From NCBI GenBank assembly GCA_028875335.1, contig JAPPEF010000314.1, positions 19,189 to 83,188 on the forward strand: a DNA stretch of 64,000 nucleotides, written 5' to 3'. The position numbers and the translations under genes are program-made. The notes beneath the pieces are model-generated. The model saw only the letters and a list, made by a program, of their open reading frames with translations, searched no databases and had not been told where the DNA came from. Origin of the DNA: Gemmatimonadota bacterium. GTDB lineage: Bacteria; Latescibacterota; UBA2968; UBA8231. Positions 9,484 through 18,014 of this stretch are shown here, one piece after another; within the stretch, counting starts at the first letter, position 1; each line of letters begins with the position of its first letter.

Positions 9484-11430
9484 ATGACCGCCGATCAGCA
9501 AAAAATTAACACGTCCTCACACCGGCCCTCCGGGCTGACCTTGCGGGCCTTAGTCCTCGGCTTGATCCTCTCGCTACTGGTCGGCGCGGTCGGGCCCTAT
9601 CTCTCGCTGTATATCCAAGGAGCCAATGCCAGCAGCTATTTTACCAGCCAGATAGCCCTTTGCCTCTTGTTCATCCTCATCGTCGGCTGCAACGGGGTGC
9701 TGGGGGCTATGCGGCGCACTTGGGTCTTGCAAAAGGGCGAGTTACTCGTCGTCTTCATCCTAACCAGCTTGGCCAATGCGACCCACGTCTTGGTGCAGCA
9801 GTGGGTGCCCGTGGTATCCAGTCCTTTTTACTACGCCCGTTCCGAAAACAACTGGCTGGAGCTGATCAATCCCCACATTCCCCCCTGGCTCGGGCCGCGC
9901 GATCCCGAAGCCATCCGCGCCTTTTTTGAAGGCACCGAAGGAGAAGCAGCGGGCATTCCCTGGCAGGTCTGGTTCGAGCCGATAGCAGGCTGGCTGCCCA
10001 TGGTCGTGGCCATGCACGTGGCCACCCTGTGCTTGATGGTGATCCTGCGGCGGCGCTGGGTAGAGCACGAGCGGCTGATCTATCCGGTGATGCAAGTGCC
10101 CCTCGCCATGGTGCAAGACGACGAGCGGGGGTCGCTCATCAAGCCGTTTTTTCGCAATCCAGTGATGTGGGTCGGCTTTGCCGTGTCTGCAATCACCGGA
10201 GCCGTGGCCGGCCTGCACGCGTACTTTCCCTTTGTCCCGGCGGTGCAGTTGCACGCCAGCATCCCGCTTTTCGGCGGCGTCCGGCTGAGTTTTGCCACGC
10301 TGGGCTTTTTCTTTGTAATCCAGCGCGAGGTGGCGCTCGGGCTGTGGGTATTCACCTTGCTCAACAACTTACAGGAATACATCTATCGAGAAATCGGCTG
10401 GGGGGTGAGTGCTGCGCCCGCGGTGAGCGTGTGGAGCTACGGCCTGCCCAGCCTCGTCCATCAGGGCATGGGGGCGATGATCGCGCTGGTCATCGGCGGC
10501 TTCTGGGTGGGCCGCGAGCACCTGTGGAACGTCTGTCGCAAGGCATTCGGCCGCGCGCCGGACGTCGATGACAGCGACGAGGTCCTGTCCTATCGCGCCG
10601 CAGTCTTCGGGCTACTGGGCAGCACCGGAGTCATGGTGTTGTGGCTGTGGAATTTGGGCATGCCGCTGTGGGGGGTCGCGGTCTTCTTGTTTTTCGCGCT
10701 GGTGATCTTCGTCGCTCTGACCCGGGTAATCGCCGAAGGAGGGGTCGCCCTAATCTACACCCCCATGGTCGCGGCCGACGCGGCCGTGTCAGCCGTTGGC
10801 ACGTCGGCCTTTTTCGGGCCAGCGGGGTTGGTCGGCCTCGCTTTCACCCGCATCTTGGGCAATGACCTGCTCAATTTCGCCATGCCGCACGTGGCCAACG
10901 GACTAAAGCTGAGCGAGCAGATCGAAGGGCGGCGGCGACGGCTGTTCTGGGGCATGTTGGCGGCTATCCTGCTGGGCATGGCCGGGTCGCTGTGGATGCT
11001 GCTGCACTTGGCCTACACCCACGGGGCGATCAATCTGCGGCCAGTGCATTTTATCTGGCTGCCGACCTATCTAGGGGATTATACGGCCGCGCGCATCGCC
11101 AACCCCTCGGGGCCGTACTGGCTGGGCTGGTTCCACGCCGGGGTCGGCAGCACGGCCATGGGACTTTTGATGTTGGCGCGGCGTTACTGGGGCTGGTGGC
11201 CGCTGCATCCCATCGGCTTTCCCATCAGCTCTACCTTCCACTGGATGGCTTTCAACGCCTTTTTAGCTTGGCTTTTCAAGACGCCAATCCTGCGCTACGG
11301 TGGGGTAAACGCATACCGGACGGTGCGGCCGTTTTTTCTCGGGCTGGTGCTCGGGCAATTCGCCATCTACGGCGTGTTCTGGGTGATAGACGGTCTGACC
11401 GGCATGATCGGCAACGGCCTGTTCGTCTAG
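9484..11430 (+). CDS. OPT-like (DUF6785-type) polytopic membrane transporter
   Basis: A 648-residue membrane protein with about 14 hydrophobic segments and GAGGAA before the ATG. It resembles the oligopeptide-transporter-like proteins annotated DUF6784/DUF6785 in Planctomycetes and Latescibacterota. Readable motifs include LTSLANATHVLVQQW, VxHERLIYPVMQVPLAMV, GxxVGREHLW, ALTRVIAEGGVALIYTP and the C-terminal ILRYGGVNAYRTVRPFFLGLVLG. The gene at 51629 is a full-length paralogue with the same motif order. The substrate is unknown; uptake of a peptide or metal complex is the family expectation. Its stop is shared with the convergent gene through the palindrome CTAG at 11427-11430. Confidence 0.78.
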   Translation: MTADQQKINTSSHRPSGLTLRALVLGLILSLLVGAVGPYLSLYIQGANASSYFTSQIALCLLFILIVGCNGVLGAMRRTWVLQKGELLVVFILTSLANATHVLVQQWVPVVSSPFYYARSENNWLELINPHIPPWLGPRDPEAIRAFFEGTEGEAAGIPWQVWFEPIAGWLPMVVAMHVATLCLMVILRRRWVEHERLIYPVMQVPLAMVQDDERGSLIKPFFRNPVMWVGFAVSAITGAVAGLHAYFPFVPAVQLHASIPLFGGVRLSFATLGFFFVIQREVALGLWVFTLLNNLQEYIYREIGWGVSAAPAVSVWSYGLPSLVHQGMGAMIALVIGGFWVGREHLWNVCRKAFGRAPDVDDSDEVLSYRAAVFGLLGSTGVMVLWLWNLGMPLWGVAVFLFFALVIFVALTRVIAEGGVALIYTPMVAADAAVSAVGTSAFFGPAGLVGLAFTRILGNDLLNFAMPHVANGLKLSEQIEGRRRRLFWGMLAAILLGMAGSLWMLLHLAYTHGAINLRPVHFIWLPTYLGDYTAARIANPSGPYWLGWFHAGVGSTAMGLLMLARRYWGWWPLHPIGFPISSTFHWMAFNAFLAWLFKTPILRYGGVNAYRTVRPFFLGLVLGQFAIYGVFWVIDGLTGMIGNGLFV

Positions 11431-13034
11431 GGCTGTGGAGCCGTGGAGATGCGGTTCACCCACAAGCTCACGCGGCCGAGGCGATCGGGCGGGGGAAAGG
11501 GCGGAAAGACGTGCATCCCACCGGCGACGATGTCGGGCCGGCCATCGCCGTCTAGATCGCCCAGATCCGTGGTGATGAAATGAGAGGGGTCGCGGGTAAT
11601 GGCGTGGCGCGTGAAGCGCTGCTGGCCGTCGTTTTCCAGCCAGATCAATCCTTGGCGGGGCAAGTGCTCCCAGTAATTGGCCGTGCTGCTCATAAAGCAA
11701 TTGGCCGCCACAATGTCCAAGTCGCCGTCCAAATCCAAGTCGGCAGCATTCGCCGAGTACGCTCCGTAGAACCGGGTGAGATCGTGGTACACAAAGCGCA
11801 ACGCGCCCACGTTCTCCAGCCACTGCACCCCGTGATACGGCTTGGCATCCGTGCCGTCAAAACCGTCGCCGTTGGTAAACAAAATGTCGAGGTCGGCGTC
11901 CTGATCCAGATCGACCAACTCAATGCCCGATGAACCAAACGCCGGATTGCGCGCTTCAAACAAAACGTGCTCGGCAAACGCACCGCCGCCTTGGTTGATA
12001 AACGCGACGATCTCTTCAAACTCTTGGGTTATCAGAGCGACGATGTCGGGCTTGCCATCGCCATTGAGGTCGCCGATGGGCACGTGCGTGCAGCCGCTTT
12101 TGCTCGACAAGGTGTGGACCTTGTTGTGCGGGCTGCCCGTCACTTGCTCCAGCCACGCGACTTCGCCCGTGCGATACCAGCCAAACATGGCGAGCGCAAA
12201 GTCCCAGTCGCCGTCGCCGTCCAAATCCGCGGGTCGCACGTCCGCGATGCGGGGCATGTCCTTTAATACGACAATGGGCCTGAAAGACTGGCGGCCGTCG
12301 TTGACCAGCAGGACCACTTGCCCGAGGAGGTCGTCTGTGGGCATCAATTGGCCCAGCAGCGCGACGACGATGTCCAAGTCGCCATCGCCTTCAAAGTCAA
12401 ACACCGCAGAACGGGCCGGAGCCTTAAAGCCCGGCAGGGGAGTGCGCAACCCCGCGAGGACGGTTTCCTCCCAGCGGCCTCCCTGCTGATGGATCCAAGA
12501 CAACAGGTGATATTGGGCGTCGCAGACCAAGGCATCCAATTGGCGATCGCGGTTCAGATCCACGACGTTGACATTGGCGATCTTGGGCCACGAGGTCCAC
12601 TCCTCGGGATCGAAATCCCGCACGGGCTGGCCGAGGACGTACTTCCGAAAGGGCGGCGCGGGTTCTTCGGGATCCGATGGCAAGACCGCGAAGGCTTCGG
12701 GGCTATTTGCGACGTAGAAATCCAAGCATTCCTTTTTATGTGTTTCGGATATGGCAATCTCTTGTTGCTCCATCAAATCAAACATCAACTGCATTTTTTG
12801 CGGCCACAGTTCCTGCGTCAGGACTTGTGGGTGAGGCACGGCATGGCACATGCCGCAATAGGCCAAAACAGGTGGAGGGAGGGAGTCGGGGGCTGCGACT
12901 ATGGGAGGATGCGCCGGCATGGGGGGATAGGTCGCGGGCGAGTGCAGAGCATCCCAAAGGCCGGCTTTCTTTATTGCAATAGCGAGCGCGATTAGGGCTA
13001 GGCCGGCTAGAAGGATTTGCATTAATTTTCTCAT
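11427..13034 (-). CDS. FG-GAP/VCBS repeat protein with a haem c motif
   Basis: A 535-residue exported protein. An N-terminal membrane or signal segment (residues 5-22) is followed by a CGMCH c-type haem site at residues 60-64 in a small cytochrome-like region of about 100 residues. Then come about seven calcium-type FG-GAP repeats, for example FDFEGDGDLDIVV, GDLNGDGKPDIVA and GDLDGDGRPDIVA, forming a beta-propeller. I use the ATG at 13034; a TTG at 13043 would add three residues, and no strong ribosome site helps decide. It probably acts in the periplasm or at the surface, bound to haem. Its partner and reaction are unknown. Confidence 0.75.
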   Translation of the reverse strand: MRKLMQILLAGLALIALAIAIKKAGLWDALHSPATYPPMPAHPPIVAAPDSLPPPVLAYCGMCHAVPHPQVLTQELWPQKMQLMFDLMEQQEIAISETHKKECLDFYVANSPEAFAVLPSDPEEPAPPFRKYVLGQPVRDFDPEEWTSWPKIANVNVVDLNRDRQLDALVCDAQYHLLSWIHQQGGRWEETVLAGLRTPLPGFKAPARSAVFDFEGDGDLDIVVALLGQLMPTDDLLGQVVLLVNDGRQSFRPIVVLKDMPRIADVRPADLDGDGDWDFALAMFGWYRTGEVAWLEQVTGSPHNKVHTLSSKSGCTHVPIGDLNGDGKPDIVALITQEFEEIVAFINQGGGAFAEHVLFEARNPAFGSSGIELVDLDQDADLDILFTNGDGFDGTDAKPYHGVQWLENVGALRFVYHDLTRFYGAYSANAADLDLDGDLDIVAANCFMSSTANYWEHLPRQGLIWLENDGQQRFTRHAITRDPSHFITTDLGDLDGDGRPDIVAGGMHVFPPFPPPDRLGRVSLWVNRISTAPQP

Positions 13035-13172
13035 AAGGAACAATCACTCGTAGGGACGATCACAGGGGATGCTCCGTTGGTCCCAAAACCAATCGCGCGG
13101 GATTCGTCCATTCGTCTAACTGCGGAACATCAGCTTATTAAGATAGCCTTACTACACGACAGTAATCTAATA

Positions 13173-13291
13173 GACGTTACGCATAGACATCTAGGTATGA
13201 GATGCTTCGACTCCGCTTCGCTTCGCTCAGCATGACAGGTGCTAGCACTCTGTTTGCCGGTCATGCTGAGCGAAGCGAGGCATCTCATACC
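13173..13291. repeat. Degenerate copy of a palindromic repeat element
   Basis: The element begins with GACGTTACGCA (13173-13183) and contains a long hairpin: GGTATGAGATGC...CTTCGCTCAGCATGA (13194-13235) against its complement at 13261-13291. The same outer 11-mer and the same GCTCAGCATGA arm occur in the intact copy at 47771-47927. The right outer repeat is missing here. It fills most of the gene-free stretch 13035-13367; nothing else is visible there. Confidence 0.75.
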
Positions 13292-13367
13292 ACTTCTACT
13301 GTCGGGTAGCTTTATAATGCTCCGATCATTGTCAAGTACGATAAGGTCGCCCAATCGAGGCAGGCAA

Positions 13368-14699
13368 ATGCAAAGGGGCCCGTTCTTCATCTGGGGGGCG
13401 TTGATGTGGGCATGTGGAGATGCATCAGAACTTCATTACGACGCCTGCAATCGCCACGCCGAAGAAGGGCGCTATGTCCAGGCCATTGCGGAGTGTCGCC
13501 GCGCCGTGGCAGCCGATTCCTCGCGCGCGGAAGCCCACCTGCTGCTCGCGCGCTTGCTACTCAAACACGGCCAGCCCGAATTGGCAGCACAGCACTGCCA
13601 GCGGGTGATCGAACTCGAGCCGCAGCGCGCCGAGGGCTATTTCGCGCTCGGCAGGGCATTTGCGCGCCAGCGCCGCAACGACGAGGCCGAAGCTGCGTAT
13701 CGACAGGCCATCCGGCTAGACTCCAGTCGCGCCGCAACCTACCACCAACTCGCGGTCGTCCTCATCGACGACGACCGCTATGCGGCCGCAGGCGACGCGC
13801 TCCAAAAGGCCCTGTCGCTCCAGCCAGAAAGTGCGGTCATGCAGTACAGCCTAGGCATGATCTGCGAGCGCCAAGGTCAGTACGAAGCGGCCATTGCCCA
13901 CTGGCAAAAGGCCGCGCAGCTCGATTCCAGCTATGCTCAAGCTCACTACCAACTAGGGCAGATCTTCGCGAAAATCGGACGCGGCCAAGAAGCAGAGGCC
14001 AGCTTGCGCGCGGCACTGCGCCAGCAGCCCGCCCACGCCAAGGCGCGCATTGCGCTGGGACAGGTGCTGCTGCAACAGGGGCAACTCGCCGCAGCCGCGG
14101 CCGCTTGGCAGCAAGCCATTGCGTCCGACCCCTTTGAACCCGAGGCATTTCACCGGCTCGGCGCGCTCTATCTCCGGCAGGGGAAGGAAGCGGAAGGAGA
14201 ACGATTACTCGCAGCTTTCGCGCGACTCCAAACCGCGAGCGAAGAAATCGGGCACTACCGCTACCTGCTACAGCTCTACCCAGAGGACTCGCACGCCCAC
14301 TACAATCTCGGCGTACTCTACGCCGACCAAGGGCATCCCCAAGCCGCGATCGCCGAGTATCGCAAAGCACTGTCCATCAACCCAGCCGACCTCAGTGCGC
14401 GCAACAACCTAGCCAACATCCTCCTCAAGCAGGGGCGGTTGGCCGAGGCCATACAAGAGTACGAGACCATCCTCCGCTACCACCCGCTCTACGTCCGCGC
14501 TTACAACAACTTAGGCATCACGTACATGCGCAGGGGCCAGCTAGACGCTGCGGCCCAAGCCCTGCAAAAGGCTCTCAGAATAGACCCCAATTTCGCGGAC
14601 GCCCACTACAACTTGGGGCTGATTTATCTCAAACAGGGGCAAACGGCCCGCGGCGAGGCAGCCATGGCGACCTACCGGCATTTGCAGGCGCGGCCATGA
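13368..14699 (+). CDS. TPR-repeat protein, probably exported
   Basis: A 443-residue protein made almost wholly of tetratricopeptide repeats (about ten), with the usual A..Y..AL...P spacing, for example YNLGLIYLKQGQTARGEAAM near the end. I start it at the ATG at 13368, which has GAGG upstream and gives a short hydrophobic leader ending in Cys (FIWGALMWAC). That could be a weak lipobox, although Trp at -2 is unusual. The open frame upstream crosses the repeat element and is not coding. TPR solenoids act as scaffolds for protein complexes; no partner can be named. The next gene downstream has its own promoter. Confidence 0.8.
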   Translation: MQRGPFFIWGALMWACGDASELHYDACNRHAEEGRYVQAIAECRRAVAADSSRAEAHLLLARLLLKHGQPELAAQHCQRVIELEPQRAEGYFALGRAFARQRRNDEAEAAYRQAIRLDSSRAATYHQLAVVLIDDDRYAAAGDALQKALSLQPESAVMQYSLGMICERQGQYEAAIAHWQKAAQLDSSYAQAHYQLGQIFAKIGRGQEAEASLRAALRQQPAHAKARIALGQVLLQQGQLAAAAAAWQQAIASDPFEPEAFHRLGALYLRQGKEAEGERLLAAFARLQTASEEIGHYRYLLQLYPEDSHAHYNLGVLYADQGHPQAAIAEYRKALSINPADLSARNNLANILLKQGRLAEAIQEYETILRYHPLYVRAYNNLGITYMRRGQLDAAAQALQKALRIDPNFADAHYNLGLIYLKQGQTARGEAAMATYRHLQARP

Positions 14700-14719
14700 G
14701 GCAAATGCCCATTTTCTTG

Positions 14720-14748
14720 TTGACAAATACAAATATAGACTTTTATAT
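14720..14748 (+). promoter_or_regulatory. Sigma70-type promoter for the second CBM9-like gene
   Basis: A perfect TTGACA (14720-14725) is followed after 17 AT-rich bases by TTATAT (14743-14748). It lies 47 bases before the ATG at 14796. Confidence 0.75.
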
Positions 14749-14795
14749 CAACAAAAGTTTAGCCCTCCCACCTCATTCAAGAAAGGGACCTCAGG

Positions 14796-15716
14796 ATGAA
14801 ACGCTCGTATCTCGCCCTGATCCTAGTGCTCGCCGTCGCTGGAGTGGCCTTGGCCCACAACGGCGTAACGGGTTTTATCCCTACGATTCCAGATCCCAAT
14901 GCTATGGTCATCGACGGCTCTGAAGACGACTGGGCCTGGATCGATCCAGACTTCATCATCGCGCCCGAGCAGATCGAGGCTCAAAGCGGCGACGGCACTG
15001 GCCTCGGCGGCAACGGCGTCCCGGACGACTTCTCGGCCAGCTATCGCATGGGTTGGAGTCCGCCGCCGGACAACTCCCTCTATTTATTCGCCCGCGTCAC
15101 CGACGACACCCTCGGTGCAGCCGAGTCCGAGGTAAAGCGCAATTGGTGGAACGACGACACCCTTGAGTTCAACATGGACATGGACCACTCGGGCGGGCCG
15201 ATGTCCTGGACGAGCACCGAGGAGGTGTACAACGGGTATCGCATCAACATCCACCCGCTGTTCGACTCCCAGCTCGGCGGCACCATTTCCATCGACTTGC
15301 AGGAGCCTGGCCTAGAGGATTGGGGAGCACTGCCGCCGTATTGCACCACCGCGGCCACTCTCCTGCCAACGGACGCCGGCCACCTGTCGCCCAATGTCGA
15401 ATACACGTACGAAATGAAAATCTCGCCCCCGTTCGTGCGCTACGACATCCTCGGCCCAGAGTCCAGCATTCCGCACGTGTTCGCACCCGATCAGGTGATC
15501 GGTCTGCACACCCTGTGGATGGATCGCGACCGGGAAGCCCACGGTCAGCAGAGCATCTTTGGGCGCACGGGCAGCGGCTTCAACACCGCTGCAAACGGCG
15601 ACCATCTGTGCGACTACGTGATCGTCGAAACCGTCGATTTGGCCAACTACCCGACCGTATCCACGGCCGTAGAGCACACCACCTGGGGCCGCATCAAAAA
15701 CCACATCGGCCACTAG
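14796..15716 (+). CDS. Secreted CBM9/DOMON-like sugar-binding protein
   Basis: A 306-residue exported protein paralogous to the one at 8438-9373. The signal peptide (YLALILVLAVAGVALA) leads directly into HNGVTGFIPTIPDP, IDGSEDDWAWIDPDF, LYLFARVTDDTL and WWNDDTLEFNMDMDHSGG. It ends TTWGRIK. The ribosome site is a modest AGG within CCTCAGGATG. Like its paralogue it stands alone between a near-consensus promoter and a strong hairpin terminator. Such genes often code abundant secreted or periplasmic proteins; a binding role for a glycan is inferred from the CBM9-like motifs. Confidence 0.75.
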   Translation: MKRSYLALILVLAVAGVALAHNGVTGFIPTIPDPNAMVIDGSEDDWAWIDPDFIIAPEQIEAQSGDGTGLGGNGVPDDFSASYRMGWSPPPDNSLYLFARVTDDTLGAAESEVKRNWWNDDTLEFNMDMDHSGGPMSWTSTEEVYNGYRINIHPLFDSQLGGTISIDLQEPGLEDWGALPPYCTTAATLLPTDAGHLSPNVEYTYEMKISPPFVRYDILGPESSIPHVFAPDQVIGLHTLWMDRDREAHGQQSIFGRTGSGFNTAANGDHLCDYVIVETVDLANYPTVSTAVEHTTWGRIKNHIGH

Positions 15717-15743
15717 CGCTCTGCATACCGGCAAGGCAGCAAA

Positions 15744-15778
15744 AAAGGGGACGAGGTTCAACGCACCTCGTCCCCTTT
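15744..15778. terminator. Bidirectional terminator
   Basis: A 13-base stem (AAAGGGGACGAGG/CCTCGTCCCCTTT) with a 9-base loop, flanked by A-runs on the left. It lies between the convergent genes ending at 15716 and 15808. The core GGGGACG/CGTCCCC matches the terminator at 8388-8415 of the paralogous gene. Confidence 0.8.
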
Positions 15779-15807
15779 CCATATCTTTCAATCCCGTCTA
15801 TAGTCCG

Positions 15808-16689
15808 CTATGAGGTAATCTCAAGAGCCTCCACCTGCGCCAACAGGATCTCGCGCTCGTCGGGGCTCACAGATCGCAACGGCCGCCGAGGTGCACCGCA
15901 CTCTATCCCTATGCGCTGACTGACTACGGCCAAAATGCTGCCGAAATAGCCGAATTGCGTCACCGTGTTGTGAAAGGCATTGGCCCTTTTTTGGGCCGCT
16001 TGGGTGGCGGCCAGATCACCCGCTTGGTACGCATTCCAAACGTCCATCCACAGTTCCGGAGCCGCGCACAAAGGACCATCGACCGACCCAACGGCTCCGA
16101 CGGTCATAGCTGGCAACATCAGCTTGCCGCTGCCGATAAAGGCATCTAGCCCCATGCCAACGAATTCGAGCAGGTTGGCGAACACCGGCGACGAGTGTTT
16201 CAAACCGGTAGTCTGAGGCACTTCCTCAACTAGGCGCTGCATCAGGGCCGGACTGACATCGAGACCGGTGCAGCCAGGCAAATTGTAGATGAACAGCGGC
16301 CGGTCGGCCGCAGCCCCCACGGCCCGATAGTATTCTACCACGCCATCGTCGTCGCCCTGGTAGAAAAAGGGAGGCACCGCGCAGATGGCTTCCACTCCAG
16401 CTTGGGCTGCGTGGGCCGCCAGTTTTTCGGCCCTCACCGTGGTGTTGGCCCCTACGTGCATGATGACCTGGGTGCGTCCCGCATTCTGGTCGGCGGAGAT
16501 CTCGGCAATGCGCTGGTTCTCCTCGTCGTCGAGCAGGACGCTCTCGCCAGTGCCGCCGGCGACCCAAAAGCCGTGTACGCCGGCTTGTATATTGAACTCC
16601 ATGGTGGCGCGGAAGGCCTCTTCGTTTAGAGTGCCATCCTCATTTTTCGGACTGATAATCGCCGGCACCACCCCTTGAAATTGTCCCAT
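15808..16689 (-). CDS. DapA/N-acetylneuraminate lyase-family aldolase
   Basis: A 293-residue class I aldolase, the usual length for the family. The ATG at 16689 has a strong AAGGAGG seven bases upstream. The fold's signatures are present: GGTGES (residues 45-50), IYNLPG with the catalytic Tyr at ~135, and TGLKHSS with the Schiff-base Lys at ~164. Enzymes of this family add or remove pyruvate from aldehydes or sugar acids. The exact substrate cannot be read, and no lysine pathway genes are nearby, so a sugar-acid or sialic-acid-like substrate is more likely than diaminopimelate synthesis. It diverges from the Gfo/Idh/MocA gene at 16812. Confidence 0.85.
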   Translation of the reverse strand: MGQFQGVVPAIISPKNEDGTLNEEAFRATMEFNIQAGVHGFWVAGGTGESVLLDDEENQRIAEISADQNAGRTQVIMHVGANTTVRAEKLAAHAAQAGVEAICAVPPFFYQGDDDGVVEYYRAVGAAADRPLFIYNLPGCTGLDVSPALMQRLVEEVPQTTGLKHSSPVFANLLEFVGMGLDAFIGSGKLMLPAMTVGAVGSVDGPLCAAPELWMDVWNAYQAGDLAATQAAQKRANAFHNTVTQFGYFGSILAVVSQRIGIECGAPRRPLRSVSPDEREILLAQVEALEITS

Positions 16690-16811
16690 GTTTTCCTCCT
16701 TAGTACCTCTATTGTTATAATACCTCTGCACCCTTGTGCGCCGAGGCAGACTACGCTCAATATAGGCGTCGCTTTCTCGGCTTCCAACACTCAGACCGCT
16801 AGGAGGATAGT

Positions 16812-17984
16812 ATGAAAACCTATCGCGTGGCCATACTGGGTTGCCGAGGCCGTGGCACGGCCGCAGCACGCGCGTACCACGCCCACCCCCGCACGGAAAT
16901 CGTCGCCCTCTGCGACCTCGAGCAAGACCTGCTCGACACCCTAGGCGACGAACTCGGAGTCGCGGCTCGCTACACCGACCTAGACGCGATGATCAGCCAG
17001 CACCAACCCGACATCGTCGCCATTCCCACCGGCACGGAATTCCACCACTCGCTGGCCCTGCGCGTACTCGAATACGGTGCCCACATCGACATTGAAAAAC
17101 CCCTGTGCGTCGATTGCCAGGAAGCCGACGAGGTGCTAGCTAAGGCCCGCGAGAAAAACGCGCGCATCGCCGTGCATCACCAAGGGCGCGTCGGCGTCTA
17201 TATGAAAGCCGTGGCCAAAGCCCTTGCCGAGGGGCGCATCGGCCAATTGCGCCACATCCACGGCCACGGCAAGACCTACTACGGCGGCTACAACCTAATG
17301 AACATCGGCACGCACATGATCAACAACATGCTCAAGGTCGCCGGCCCGTGCCACAGCGTCGTGGCCACCGCCACCACCGATGGCCATCCCATCACCCCGA
17401 CGGATGTGGTGCCCTCTCCGCAAGGCATGGGCACCATCGCTGGCGAACACATCACGGCGACGCTCAGCTTTGCCGATGGCATCACCGCAACCCTCCTGCA
17501 ACACCGCTTTCCCACCCCGGTCAATCCGGTGATAGAATTCTGCGGCAGCGAAGGCCGCTTAGTGCTCTCGCAGCTCGTCTGGAAAAGGGACCTCGGCGCG
17601 TTCCTGCTGCCGCAGCCCCACTACGCCCTCAACGACCAAAGGGAACCTTGGGAAGTGCTCCCGCCCATCTACTGCGAGAGCTACGATCCGCAGAGTTCGG
17701 CCCACCCAGACGACTACGCCTATGTAGAGGAGTATGTCGCGGCACTCGATGAGGGCCGCGAGCACGAATGCAGCGGCCAAGCCGGCCATCACATCGTGGA
17801 AATCATGATGGGCATCTTCGAATCTGCCGCGTACGGCAAACGAGTAGATTTACCCCAGCAGGACCGCGCCCATCCCCTCCTGCGCTGGCGGCGCGAAAAC
17901 GGCCTGCCCCCACCCGATCCCATGCCGCGTCCCTACGCCGAGTGGCTGGCGGCAGAGGATGTGCGCTTGGGGCGGAGTGGTTAA
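16812..17984 (+). CDS. Gfo/Idh/MocA-family NAD(P)-dependent oxidoreductase
   Basis: A 390-residue protein with AGGAGG upstream. The N-terminal Rossmann motif is ILGCRGRGTAAARAY, the family Lys is in IEKPLC (~residue 95), and the C-terminal alpha/beta domain contains NIGTHMINNML. These enzymes oxidise or reduce sugars, inositols and related polyols. It precedes the PhyH gene at 18015 by 30 bases on the same strand, so the two are probably co-transcribed and may act on the same compound. Confidence 0.88.
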   Translation: MKTYRVAILGCRGRGTAAARAYHAHPRTEIVALCDLEQDLLDTLGDELGVAARYTDLDAMISQHQPDIVAIPTGTEFHHSLALRVLEYGAHIDIEKPLCVDCQEADEVLAKAREKNARIAVHHQGRVGVYMKAVAKALAEGRIGQLRHIHGHGKTYYGGYNLMNIGTHMINNMLKVAGPCHSVVATATTDGHPITPTDVVPSPQGMGTIAGEHITATLSFADGITATLLQHRFPTPVNPVIEFCGSEGRLVLSQLVWKRDLGAFLLPQPHYALNDQREPWEVLPPIYCESYDPQSSAHPDDYAYVEEYVAALDEGREHECSGQAGHHIVEIMMGIFESAAYGKRVDLPQQDRAHPLLRWRRENGLPPPDPMPRPYAEWLAAEDVRLGRSG

Positions 17985-18014
17985 TTCAACGACTGATGGG
18001 AGGTCAGAATCGAC

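Noticed and set aside
13239..13367. Upstream extension of the TPR gene
   Set aside because: The frame is open but runs through the palindromic repeat and has no ribosome site; the ATG at 13368 has one and starts a leader peptide.
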